From Echinostoma caproni (lineage: Eukaryota; Platyhelminthes; Trematoda; Plagiorchiida; Echinostomatidae): DNA of 12,262 bases. A program made the translations under genes and the position numbers. The stretch spans positions 9,547 through 21,808 of the forward strand of contig UZAN01049628.1 of the NCBI GenBank assembly GCA_900618425.1, given 5' to 3'. Shown here piece after piece: positions 1-9,025 of this stretch (its first letter is position 1; every line of letters starts with the position of its first letter). The notes beneath the pieces were generated by a model, which had not been told where the DNA came from, made no database searches, and saw only the letters and a program-made list of their open reading frames with translations.

Positions 1-519
1 GAGTATCGCTTTGACCTCGTTTTCTGCTCGAAGAACCACTTTCAGTTGTCGTGGAGAATTATCCTGGCGGGGTTCTCCAAGCCTGAATGCTGCTTTCACT
101 CTGATCGATGCCACTAGTTCCACCTCTTCGCCATCAAACAAGATAACCATGTGCAACCTCAGCAGCTGCAGGTCGTGGTCCAGGAGAGCCTGGGCAGTGG
201 TGGCCTCGGCCTCCGGAAGATTGACAACAGTAGGACACTGAGATCTCGGAGGGAGCTTCCTCTGCTGCATAGGTTCCTGCAAATCACTGAGGTANGGGTT
301 CCTGCGAATCGCGGGGGCACCTCTCAACTGTCCGTGACATGTTACACGCACCGTGCCTGTATGTCGTGGACGAGGGAGTCGAGTCTGTCCGTGAGGGCGA
401 TGCAGCAGACAATATCCCTGTCCTTTTTCGGGTGCTTCTGCTGCAGGAATTGCTTTTCTAAGTAGAGTGAAAATGACATCTGCATACGAAGGGGCCACTT
501 TCCCAACAGTGGCCGGCAT
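1..519 (-). pseudogene. Partial ORF, N-terminal ORF of a non-LTR retrotransposon (antisense)
   Basis: Read on the minus strand from an ATG at 519-517, the frame stays open for 173 codons to the window edge, so its end lies outside. The distal part (about 294 to 1) looks like real protein. It contains a helical stretch with AQALLDHDLQLLRLHMVILF, then VASIRVKAAFRLGEP, a basic gap, and PRQLKVVLRAENEVKAIL. The order 'RLG.P....PR.LKVVL...E....IL' resembles the region found ahead of the endonuclease in non-LTR elements of flukes and other invertebrates, where it is thought to bind nucleic acid. That family link is from memory of the pattern. The proximal part (about 519 to 296) looks less natural in this frame; another frame gives a more protein-like helix (HPKKDRDIVCCIALTDRLDS), so a frameshift is likely, perhaps at the N at 295. 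GC content is visibly higher than in the neighbouring intronic DNA. Probably a dead insertion upstream of or within an intron of the host gene. Confidence 0.55.
272..310. repeat. Near-identical 14-bp direct repeats flanking an N
   Basis: ggttcctgcaaatc (272-285) and ggttcctgcgaatc (297-310) match at 13 of 14 bases and lie 25 bp apart, with the N at 295 between them. This could be a small tandem duplication in the element or a poorly resolved assembly join. Confidence 0.7.
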
Positions 520-816
520 TATGGGGGTTAGAAAGTAAAAATAGATGATTGATTAATTAGCTAGACTATCCTAATCATCTTTACCGTTGTATAAAATGCA
601 TACTTTAGAGTACCGGACATAATTATAGATAAGTGACATGTGCGAAAATGGACCTTTTTCCGTTGATGAACTGATGACTAAACCTGTCGAGTCCTAGTAC
701 CTCCTGAAAATATTTACGCAGACTACGTTGGTTTTTTTAGTCTGACAAGATGACTCTTTCAAATCAGTATTTGATTCCTTATATTTTCTTTTTTAATTTA
801 AATGTATCTTTTTCAG
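520..816. other. Non-coding stretch upstream of the first visible exon
   Basis: AT-rich DNA without a supportable gene. It is probably the 3' part of an intron, because the exon at 817 begins in mid-codon. The last bases are a T-rich tract ending in cttttttcag, a normal acceptor. An 8-bp inverted repeat (agatgatt at 543-550, aatcatct at 573-580) is present but is no more than chance would give. Confidence 0.4.
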
Positions 817-886
817 TCACAACGATGCGCATTACACGAGCAAGTGTGAAGAGCAATTCACAAAACTACGAGATAGTGCCAAACAG
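817..886 (+). CDS. Exon 1 (visible) of an unrecognised helical multi-exon protein
   Basis: Bounded by a pyrimidine-rich acceptor (tttttcag) and a consensus donor (cag|gtaagt). The exon is 70 nt: one base completing a codon from an upstream exon outside the window, then 23 codons reading HNDAHYTSKCEEQFTKLRDS plus AKQ. It ends in phase 0, which matches the phase-0 start of the next exon at 3161. The residues are charged and helix-prone. No start codon or signal peptide is visible, so the gene begins to the left of the window. The exon is too short for an independent homology call; support comes from both splice sites and from phase continuity with the next exon. Confidence 0.6.
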
Positions 887-3160
887 GTAAGTGTTTATTT
901 TTCAATTTGTTTCCGTGACGAAATCCGGTTCGACGGACTCTGGATAATGCAGGGGAAGGCCAAGTGGATTTATTTATTTTCATGATTGCAATTCGCCCTC
1001 AGTGTAATGTGTTTAACTGTTTTTTAGGTATGAGCATCTAAAATAAAAAATTAACGGCTTTCAAACTAAGTGTAATGTGTTGTTTTGTCCTCCAGTACGA
1101 AGGTTTTATCCATTTTGTCCAATTGTACATGAGTTTCCGCCCAAGTATCTTTCAAGGCGTGCTAGTTACGCAGTGAAACACACTCGTTGACTAAGTCGAA
1201 TTTGCACATACGCACGTACGGACCCAAGCGAAAACAAGTGCAAACACGTCTCACAATTTTCTCTCTTCAATCTGTATTGATCCAATGGAAATCGATTTTT
1301 TTGTATTGACTGGACAGATGAATGTCTGACTGCAAATATACATAAATTCACTGAAGCGAGATCAAACTTATTAGAAAAATCTGTATAGAATGCCATATTC
1401 GGGTTAATCTGTGTTTTCTCCGGACACGTTCTATGATCTTTTGTGTGTTTCACTCCTTGTAAAAATTTAATTCATTTATGATTTTGACTGAAGCAATGAA
1501 ATTTTATTTTGATGAACCGCTAGGTTTTTGTCTGTCTCTTCCCGCTCCGCACATTTGCTAGCATTGCGATTCTAGCTATCGTACTGTTGGTAGTTCTTAA
1601 TGTCACAGGTACAAGGTTACCTAGAACAAGTCGGTAAAGTAATAAAATGTCCTTGAATCTGGTATTTTGATCATTCCAACAATGCCGCAGATCACATAAA
1701 TCCAGCATAATTTAGTTCCCGCAGATTTCTGAGAAATAAATTCTGCTCTGTGGAAAACATTTTATGGCGGATGCAGTTCTACTGACGCCATTAATTTTAA
1801 CCTTAAAACATTTTCTTCAGTGGCTTATTATCTTTCTGGTTGATCTAATTATGCTACGTGAAAATAATCTGAGACAGAGTGTATTACTCCTAGTGGATAG
1901 TTGTTAGCTCGTGGAATTTTATCACATTTAGATCGGCGATCGGTCGACGAGGCCAGTTAGTGGAAAGTTCAAACTAGATTCTGCTTTCCGTGCTTGATCG
2001 TGAGATCGGTTTCAGTCGTAATCAAAAGCTACCACGACCACGCACCTTTGGTGCTTTACAGCTACTCCTTTGCTTGTTACAAAAGCACATCCTCCCCTTA
2101 AGTACATCTCAACTCCAATGTCCACAGCCTCCTTTCTCGGTTTCAATAATTGAACTTTAGGTCCTTCTGACTGTGTAGTTTGCTCCTTTCACTGTTCATC
2201 ACGCGGTAGTGGAGGATAAAATAGTGACCCACTTCTTGAGTAGCATCGGGAGTGGACTCTCAGTTGATTACATTAGCATGACGTAATTGAGTACTGTAAA
2301 GATGGTCCTCGTACGCCCGCTCACCTTCTTCACCCGCTTATTTATGTCGGGTTGCTTTCTTTCTGTGTTTACGATGTTTTTCATTTTTTTATCAATAAAA
2401 ATTTTAATTGAGAGAAATCAAAAAGGTTCTCTTAGAGTAATCGTTAAACATCTGCATCTATTTGATCAGAAAATTTGAATATGCCCCGGGGCCATGTAAA
2501 TATTTTTTTGCTTTGTGCTAAGATTTATAACGTTTCTCATAATATATCCCAAATGCCTTCATCAAATTACCCAGAAGACGACAAACTTTGTTAATTAACG
2601 GCTCTTCAGGTGGGTTATAGCTGGCTGTAAGGTTTCCATCGAAAACAGTTTGGAGCGCCCCTAAGTCTTTCGAGGCTGGTTTGTTTTTGGTATCATACGT
2701 TTTTTAATGTTTCATTACCAATCTGACGTCGAACTAGGTCCTCAGATCAGTTGTTAGCACTTTATTGATATGCCGCCAAAACCAGCAGATACCAAATGCC
2801 ACCGATTGGTGTGTTCTGGTTCGAACGATGAAGAGCAAAAGCACCTGAAAATTCCACGAAAAAAATGTTTCACAATATTCATTGTTAGATGCGTGTAGAT
2901 TTGTATTTCTTTGAGAATTTTCATGCATTTTCCACACGAATTCACAGATTTCAAGGATTGCGTAATGCAGTGTATTTCTTGCTTCGTTAATGTTTCTTGA
3001 AGGCGTTGGAGTTTTGTACGTGATAGTTAATTGTTTGCAGTCGACAGCTGTTTGGTTCTTGCCGAGGCTCAACAGCAGTGCTTGCTGTGTTTTTCTATCC
3101 CCACCGGAGCTCCAATGTTCTGATCTGTGATTCAATACACTTATTTCCTTCTTTCCTCAG
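887..3160 (+). other. Intron, 2.3 kb
   Basis: Starts gtaagt and ends tttcctcag. Mostly AT-rich with no gene I can support. It contains a 13-bp direct repeat agtgtaatgtgtt (1001-1013 and 1069-1081). A stretch at 1960-2260 is less AT-rich and has a minus-strand frame of nearly 60 codons ending LRGGCAFVTSKGVAVKHQRC and a short tail, which I could not assign. A 133-codon minus-strand frame at 2734-3135 has no recognisable motif and is probably a chance frame. Confidence 0.55.
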
Positions 3161-3606
3161 ACCCATGAAGAATTAAAAAACGTATGGAATGTAAAACGTT
3201 CCACAATACTGAACGCCATCGGTTTGCATGCGGACGAGTATGCAGCATATCGGAGTGAAGAACAAGTGTTTGGTCGTTCACATCACATATCAGACGAGTC
3301 GAGTGGTTTAGCTGCACCTCCACCGCGCCAAGGAGCGCTCAGTGCTGTACTTCGCCTTAACTGTAACTCGCGAAATGTNCACAGCCGAAATTTTACCACA
3401 ACTTGCTACAGAACACACAAGAGTTGGTGGATTTGGGGGAACTGAAACAGTTACTGAAACTAGCCTGTGATGAATTTCTCGCACTGATGGAGTTGTTCAG
3501 ATCCGTACTATTTCTGTCTTCCCCGTCGGAGCTTCTGACTGAGTCTGATAGATCACAGCTGGACTTCCAACGAAATGCCATCACTGCGCTCAGTGACATT
3601 TGCAAG
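3161..3606 (+). CDS. Exon 2 of the unrecognised helical protein, with a frame break at an N
   Basis: The acceptor is tttcctcag|ACC. The first part (3161 to about 3378) reads THEELKNVWNVKRSTILNAI, then a charged segment with ADEYAAYRSEEQVFG, then a Pro-rich turn (LAAPPPRQGALSAVL). After the N at 3379 the natural frame moves to the next register and continues as a long amphipathic helix: NLLQNTQELVDLGELKQLLK, LACDEFLALMELFRSVLFLS, then DRSQLDFQRNAITALSDICK. It ends at a plausible donor, aag|gtgtga, in phase 0. Without the frame change, the upstream frame stops at 3445 and the second helix is lost. If the N stands for two bases instead of one, the frame is continuous, so I read this as an assembly gap and not a real mutation. 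Leu- and Glu-rich heptad-like spacing suggests coiled coil. Confidence 0.6.
3379..3379. other. Single N inside an exon; probable undersized gap
   Basis: The reading frame changes register exactly here: the codons before it are in phase with 3161, the codons after it are in phase with 3382. One extra base restores the frame, as expected if a single N is a placeholder for a gap of different length. Confidence 0.65.
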
Positions 3607-4740
3607 GTGTGAATGAGTGCCACTTTTCCGCCCGGTTTCTGTTTTCTGACTGTTCAGTTCAGTTTGTTTTAACTGGTTTACTATCTCAGAAGCTTCCTCT
3701 ACTTGTCTGAGTGATATCATCAATTTCTTTTATCGATTATTCTAAGTAAAAAAGAACTATGCATAGCATATCCAATAAATTGCGTCTTCGTAATTTAGCC
3801 CCATTGAAACACGAATATGGAATCGCAAAGTGACAAAATTTATTTATCTTGCTATTCTGTTTAGTTTTCCCCCTAGTAATTCCGTCGTTTCATTAAGACA
3901 CTTTCTAATTAATACAGCGATCAATACGTATTCACTTCACGGTCAGCTATCAGTTTTTTATCACAAATCCTTCCGCAAGATCAACCGTCGCACAACGCGG
4001 CTAATTTATGCAGGCAGCGTTTGACGTTTCTTTTAATAGACAATGTCAACTGATTTTTATTTACCCTCTTCACGCGACGTGCTTAGCTCATCCAGCCAAT
4101 CATTCATGCATGATAAAAGCCTTAGACTCCTGTTTTGCTCTTGTCTGAGCAATCCCTGTGGTGTACATTCACCGACGCCTTCGGAGTTTGAACCAAAAAC
4201 CCCTGGCATATGGAGCATGCGTCTTACCACTGTGTCAATCAGCTCACTGATTCTATTGTGTTTAGATGTTTCCTTCAATGACAGTAGTCCGGAGTTTTTA
4301 ATTGTCGTATATTCCAGCGGATACATATATTGATGAGCCCTAACAAAAGCCAAACTGGAGTCCAGTACTTCCGCGGTGTATGCATGTTGATTGGGTGAGC
4401 TGAGGATTGTGCGTAACTATGACTTCTAAATTATTTCATGCAACCACAAAGGGGAGTTATTTGACAATTAACATAAGCTAGCGTAGCTACAAATGAAATG
4501 AGGCAACCATTTTCACTTCACAGAGCTATATTCGGTTGCTTATTCTGTAAAACATTACTTCTCTTATCGGTCTCCTGCCGGTTTTTCTATGCTTCTTGTT
4601 TTAGCAGGGTGCCTTTTGCAGATAACTTTCTCCATTTAGATCGCTGTATCTGCTGACCTAAACCAATATCGTCGATATTTAGTGTGCGCTCACGTGTCCA
4701 ATCCATCTAGGGAAGGAACTCTCTCTTTTCTTTCACTTAG
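3607..4740 (+). other. Intron, 1.1 kb
   Basis: Starts gtgtga and ends ttcacttag. AT-rich. It contains an antisense tRNA-like sequence at about 4172-4244 (listed separately). Nothing else in it could be assigned. Confidence 0.55.
4172..4244 (-). repeat. tRNA-derived sequence, probable SINE head
   Basis: Read on the minus strand, positions 4237-4221 give TGACACAGTGGTAAGAC, which matches 11 of 17 bases of the A-box and D-arm of a tRNA-Ala-type sequence (TAGCTCAGTGGTAGAGC). This is followed by GCATGC where the anticodon stem should be, and then by GGTTCAAACTCC (4194-4183), a good fit to the B-box consensus GGTTCRANNCC. The distance between the boxes is right for a tRNA. The D-stem and acceptor stem are no longer paired, and T33 is C in a loop that would give anticodon CAT, so it is not a working tRNA. 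The likeliest reading is the pol III promoter head of an old SINE, with its body running towards lower coordinates. Confidence 0.5.
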
Positions 4741-4982
4741 GAAATCTCCGACATTTTGTCGGAACAGGAATCTCGTTTGCTGCAACTGTTGGATCTGACC
4801 GATACCGGATTGATCACGTTTATTCATCTAATTGACCAATTTTTGTTGGATCTGAACTGCGGTCGGGACAACGGATCACGTTTGTATCCAACTCTGGATC
4901 AGTATGAAAAGAAAATAGGTACATGGAAGAATATTTTGCCGATTAAACGGAATAAAACAGAACATCTGAAGAATCAGCAAGG
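4741..4982 (+). CDS. Exon 3 of the unrecognised helical protein
   Basis: The acceptor is cttag|GAA in phase 0, matching the phase-0 end of exon 2 at 3606. The exon reads EISDILSEQESRLLQLLDLT, DTGLITFIHLIDQFLLDLN, a polar turn CGRDNGSRLYPTL, then DQYEKKIGTWKNILPIKRNK and a short basic end. It ends at caagg|gtgagt, a strong donor, in phase 2. The next exon at 11475 supplies exactly one base to finish the Gly codon. An earlier possible donor at 4919 (gtacat) would end in phase 1 and not fit the next exon, so 4982 is preferred. The leucine spacing suggests paired helices. Confidence 0.65.
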
Positions 4983-5191
4983 GTGAGTTGGTTTTGACTA
5001 CACAGCGAGACCGCCTTAACTGTAATCTGCCACAATGAATCGCCATGAGTATATTTGTTTGTAGTTTTCCACTTAGACCGGCTTTTTATTTTAGTTTCAG
5101 ACTGATTTCTGCTGACGAATGATTGCAACAAAAGCATATTTGTACCAGTATGTCTTGACTTCAAGAGTTAGCATTTTGAACTCACACTTGA

Positions 5192-5572
5192 CCAAACTCC
5201 GGACGGGCCTTTAGAGCCTTCTTGCGAGCGAGAAAAATATGTACAGAGGACAGGAGAATATTTATAGCGCGATATGGGAAAATGGCTAGCCGGAATCTTT
5301 CGGCCGTGTTCACAATCGGACAAGAAATCAGATTCAAGCCACTAACCATCGGGTGCCTAAAAGGAATATTCGCATCTGTCGTCATCCGATCACACGGTGC
5401 CTCTCCCCATTCAAAGGTCGTCACTCAGTCGGGTCTACCTCATTGCATTTACGCCTTCTGTTGCAGCTGCAACGAAGCATACATTGTTAGAGCCGACCAA
5501 TCACTGAAAATTAGAATGGCCGAACGCATCCCCAAGTACGTGCGTGATTCTATATTACTGTGTCTTAAATAG
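5192..5572 (+). pseudogene. Penelope-like element, C-terminal RT tail plus GIY-YIG endonuclease fragment
   Basis: Open frame from just after a TGA (5189-5191) to TAG at 5570-5572. The second half is the informative part: LPHCIYAFCCSCNEAYIVRA followed by DQSLKIRMAERIPKYV. This matches the layout of the GIY-YIG nuclease domain of Penelope-like retroelements: a 'CIY.F.C.C...YIGRT..SL..R..EH.P' series with paired cysteines before the YIG box. The part before it (RRIFIARYGKMASRNLSAVF to about GLPH) fits the linker between the reverse transcriptase and the nuclease, where 'LP..G..S..L.R.L..A' is usual. Signs of decay: YIG has become YIV, RT has become RA, and the histidine expected after the catalytic arginine helix is R. 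The RT core is absent and the frame ends early; further homologous-looking residues may continue in another frame after 5572. GIY-YIG nucleases nick target DNA for insertion; this copy is unlikely to be active. It lies in the same orientation as the host gene. Confidence 0.6.
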
Positions 5573-6777
5573 GGGTGCTGGTGCGCTCACTCAGCTTCTT
5601 CTCAACCTTAGTGTAATTGAATTCTCTATCCTAATATTGGTATTGCCTTCAGCTTTCTATATCAGCCCAGTGCTTCTTAATTCTTCGACATAATGGTAAC
5701 CGAAGGGAAGCCCAATCTGGCATACTAGGTTGAGGTGAACTGTAACTAACAGACCAGTCCTCAACTCTTTTTAGCATACCTGGCTTTGGTCGGAATAAAA
5801 AGTTTACTTGCGGTGAAAGGCGCTCTCCTGAACAAAGTCGAGATCACTGTGAGCCAATGTCTTCTTGCAGATCGGTATAAATTCATTCGGATCTGTTTGG
5901 ATCCTCAACAATAAGCGAAACGAGATCATTGAGACAGGGCAGGATAGTCTGAACTGGAATCAAAAACGTTTACCTGGCAGCAGTGTAATCTTATCGAACT
6001 ATCACGTGGCCTGCGGCCGATGTGGATGAACCTTCTTTGCCTAGCTTCTAATTCTCCGGAAGAATTCAACGCACTGTGGAGCTGAACTACACCTGACTAC
6101 CTCCAAAACTTCCGTTTACCTCACCGGGTGTTGAGCTGTAATCATTCACGTTAGAAGCTTGACAAATCTTGCCAGGTTTATCGGGCCGTCATTACAGTGG
6201 CTTGAGTGCTGTTTTGGTAGATAGTCTGTGGTATTCATCAATAGTAAAATCCATTTTAAAAGGCGAAAATCCCTCTTACCCACTCAAACGGAAACAGCGA
6301 TCAGAACCGATAAGTCCGAAAGGATTATCCATAAAACTAGTTCCTGTGTTGCTCCACCGTTCGATAATTAGTAACAGTTAATGTAAAGATTATCTGCTTA
6401 GTTCGTCCAGTTTGACGTGAATTCTATTTGGAGCCAGGTTACCTTGAGATTACCGGAAGAAAAGTCCGATAGCGCAATATTGAACGATTATTTTTAAGGC
6501 TAGTTTCTCTGCATTACTGTTGGCGCTTTCATCAGTCGGTACCCCTAAATACTTTTTATCATTGTCGTTACGTTGGCACAGTGCTTGTCCTCAAGCCTGT
6601 ATGAAATATAAATATATGCTATTTTTCATGCGCAGGACTGAACTTTAAAACGCGTAAACCACACACTGCTTTAGTTTAGTTTGAAGTAAATTCTTCTACT
6701 CAGACTAGCTGAAAGGTAGGAGTTTCTCTCGGTTGACCACGTCAACATTCCTATGCGTTACTATTGTATGTGGCTAT
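5573..6777. other. Intronic sequence without a recognised gene
   Basis: Directly after the Penelope-like stop, another frame (about 5573-5691) could be a decayed continuation of that element's C-terminus. From about 5700 on I see only short chance frames and no convincing repeat or RNA gene. Confidence 0.35.
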
Positions 6778-6810
6778 TCGTGATTGGTTGCTCGTCTCGT
6801 CCAATCACGA
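6778..6810. repeat. Perfect 10-bp inverted repeat with 13-nt loop
   Basis: tcgtgattgg (6778-6787) and ccaatcacga (6801-6810) are exact reverse complements around a 13-nt spacer. The transcript could form a compact hairpin. It may be the terminus or a structural part of a repeat; no element boundary is visible around it. Confidence 0.7.
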
Positions 6811-8159
6811 GTAAACAAGTGGATGAACGTTAGAATCCCATGCATCGTTCTTTGGAGTACACATTTTGCACTTTGGTCAGGGAGTTTGGAATGTGATACA
6901 CAATAGTTTGCACGTTTCTGTTCGTATCCTGTTACTAGAGGAAACCATAGTTCAATAAAAAAATATTTTCAGTTTCAGGATGTGCTTTTGTGCACCGGTT
7001 TAGGTTACTATCTTACGGCTACCCATTTAGTTGAATGATGATCGAGAAGTACATGAAAGAAGTAGAAATTTCGGAATAGCACCAAGAATGTACTAAAGAG
7101 GTTGTTTGATTGGCATGCTGTATAGTTTTATCTGTATGAATTTGTGTTATGAAAATTAAAACAGTTTATACAAAACCGGTTACAACGAATGTTAAGATTT
7201 CGCGCATATATATAAATATTTGATTTATCGGATTTACAACACGGTCACTCACGAGAAGATTCATACTACCAACTGATCGATTGCCACGTCAACAATGCCA
7301 CTTGGATGTACCGCGGGTCGATTGTGAGCCTCATAGCCTGACACATTGTGTGTGTACTAGTCTGACTTTCCAACTTGTAGACCTTCGATTGTCACACTAG
7401 TGAGAGACAACCAGCGACACTATCAAATGTCCGCAATGGAAATCGATTAACATGTGTGATTGTGGATCTGTGATACTACGCCATCTACAAAACAGTTGTG
7501 CGTGTGTGCGAAAGAGATAACTTATCAGATGGCGCATATCAGGTCCGCGTTTGAGCTTCATGAGACCAAATCGTTAGAGTTGCCTATAGGATTGTGGGGT
7601 GGAGGGGAAACGCTGCAATAATTTTCGAAATAATGACAGAAGCCGGAGATAACCGGCTCCTAATTCCCCGATTTCATTTACAATAAGCACTGCTCAAACT
7701 CTAGATATTAATGGTGAACAGAGCACAGACTGCCGATTGGGGATTTAGGAAAGAATTGACCTCGCCATCTTATCCAGATGAATTTGTGCATTGAGAACAT
7801 ACATATTGAACTACTTTCCCAGTTCATTAGTACACTTGGTTGAGGCCTTTGGATGGTGTTTTCAAAACCGCTTGGTAAGACATTAACCAAATCCACAGTC
7901 CTCCATCTTTTAGGTCTTGATTCACTTCTGGTATCATTCTCATTGTCTCTACGGAATTGATAGTGCCCATGAGTGCGAACAAAGTCATTGCCCTAATTGC
8001 TTCTCTTCTTCTGTCTATCCAAAGGGAGAGAGGGAACACGCGCCAGCTGAATGTTATGAACACATCTGTGGACACATGAGCATCAGACTGCTTTTAGACC
8101 TGGTCAACCGAAATTTCACTCCACCAAATTCTAGATCCACCGTTTCCGATTTCCTCAGT
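6811..8159. other. Intronic sequence without a recognised gene
   Basis: Includes a short alternating AT run at 7204-7220 and an 8-bp inverted repeat (cgccatct at 7479-7486, agatggcg at 7527-7534). A minus-strand frame at 7827-8075 (82 codons) has a vague resemblance to a stretch of BEL/Pao polyproteins, but the key Asp-Pro-Leu-Gly motif is not kept, so I do not annotate it as such. Confidence 0.35.
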
Positions 8160-8815
8160 CTGAAATCAGGGGTCGAATGTGCGCTGCAGCAGTTTGGTCA
8201 GTGCTGCTATACGGTACACAGACTTGGCCATTACGGGAACAGGATATAAATAGATCATCGGTGTTCGAACACCGCTGTCTACCTCGCATTGCACGAGTCT
8301 GGCGGGGAAACCGGACAAACAATACTGAGGTCAGGAGCAGAGTTTTAGTCAATCGCGGTCATTCAGTGGTACAAGTGGTCGACCTCCATAGATTAAGCTG
8401 GTTGGGACATGTGCTACGCATGCCACCACATTGGTTGTCACGGCGCGCGATGTTTGCCGAGGCAGGTAGTGGGTGGCCAAGGGTGGTCAAACTAAGACCT
8501 GACATGAGGGTATGAAAACCGTAACCAGGAGACTGGGTCACATAGGTCCCCTTAGGCTCCCTGGACGGGGGCCCCCAGATCATGGTAACCGGTGGTTAGA
8601 GGCACTGAGTGATATGGCCGAGCATCGCAAACAGTGGCGCTCGTACATCTGCTCATTATCCTTGCAACCAGAGTCTATACGAATTTTCTATCTTACCCTT
8701 GAATTGGCTGTTAAAATTCCAATTTTTTATTGAAATGGGCAGGAGAAAGACAGCAAACGAAACCTTTGCATGAAGATGCATGGTTAATGGTTGTCAAAAT
8801 TGAAACTAAACAAAC
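8160..8815 (+). mobile_element. Non-LTR retrotransposon, 3' end of the RT ORF plus 3' tail (broken copy)
   Basis: The frame beginning near 8160 reads AAAVWSVLLYGTQTWPLREQ, then NRSSVFEHRCLPRIARVWRG, TEVRSRVLV, and VVDLHRLSWLGHVLRMPPHW. This order ('VRSVLLYG.ETWPL', 'VF.HRCLR.IA', 'LRWLGHVLRM') is the well-known C-terminal end of fluke non-LTR elements (RTE-like or related clade; I cannot decide which). The protein then continues in another frame as TVTRRLGHIGPLRLPGRGPP, RWLEALSDMAEHRKQWRSYI and CSLS. Two lesions are visible: a frameshift near 8475-8485, and a TGA at 8500-8502 where the family has Trp. The RT catalytic core and endonuclease are missing, so the copy is 5'-truncated, as usual for target-primed insertion. 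After about 8690 comes a 3' tail that shares anchors with the second copy (aaatgggcag at 8733, gttaatggttgt at 8783). It is not functional. Confidence 0.75.
8519..8693 (+). repeat. First copy of a perfect 175-bp direct repeat
   Basis: Identical base for base to 9026-9200 (offset 507). It covers the end of the retrotransposon ORF from TVTRRLGH to shortly past the CSLS end. Confidence 0.9.
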
Positions 8816-9024
8816 GTTTGTCTCTGTCGACTACGTTGATGGGGAACCCAGAAACTTTGTACTTGGCCTTTGTAAAGGTGAGCATGGATCTAGACAACTA
8901 GGAAGATTTTTGCTCTATGTCTTGTGCAGTGGAATTCTCGTTTTCTTGTGAACAATGGTGCAATTTCCGGTAAACCGAAATGACAAATTCATGTCTAACA
9001 GTAGTTTTGAGTATGAGACGAAGA
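8816..9024. other. Unassigned spacer between the two non-LTR tails
   Basis: About 0.2 kb between the recognisable tail of copy 1 and the N at 9025. A short frame runs through it but shows no motif. It may still be the outer part of the first element's 3' tail; the true 3' end is not visible because no poly-A or simple-repeat tail could be found. Confidence 0.3.
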
Positions 9025-9025
9025 N
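9025..9025. other. Single N at the start of the second repeat copy
   Basis: The N stands immediately before the first base of the 175-bp block that is identical to 8519-8693. This placement suggests a contig join. Confidence 0.7.

Noticed and set aside
11..465. Plus-strand frames over the first 465 bases
   Set aside because: They are shadows of the open minus-strand retroelement frame, which has the better protein-like sequence.
1960..2260. Possible antisense LTR-element remnant (minus strand purine run aaggggagga followed by TGT, with a frame ending in LRGGC)
   Set aside because: A purine tract plus TG is not enough; no paired LTR, primer-binding site or pol motif could be found.
2734..3135. 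133-codon minus-strand frame inside the first large intron
   Set aside because: No motif, composition like translated AT-rich DNA, and no splice or start evidence; a chance frame is likelier.
4057..4353. 98-codon minus-strand frame and 96-codon plus-strand frame
   Set aside because: Both overlap the tRNA-like repeat and show no domain; likely chance frames through a SINE.
2079..6991. 15-bp inverted match, acaaaagcacatcct (2079-2093) and aggatgtgcttttgt (6977-6991)
   Set aside because: One exact 15-mer between strands is close to chance for a window of this size, and flanking bases do not match.
1283..7448. 15-bp direct match caatggaaatcgatt at 1283-1297 and 7434-7448
   Set aside because: Flanks do not extend the match; treated as chance.
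7827..8075. Minus-strand 82-codon frame with a faint BEL/Pao-like order (RRREAIRAM ... LMG ... GLWIW)
   Set aside because: The diagnostic Asp-Pro-Leu-Gly core is not kept and few residues match; the alignment is too weak to call.
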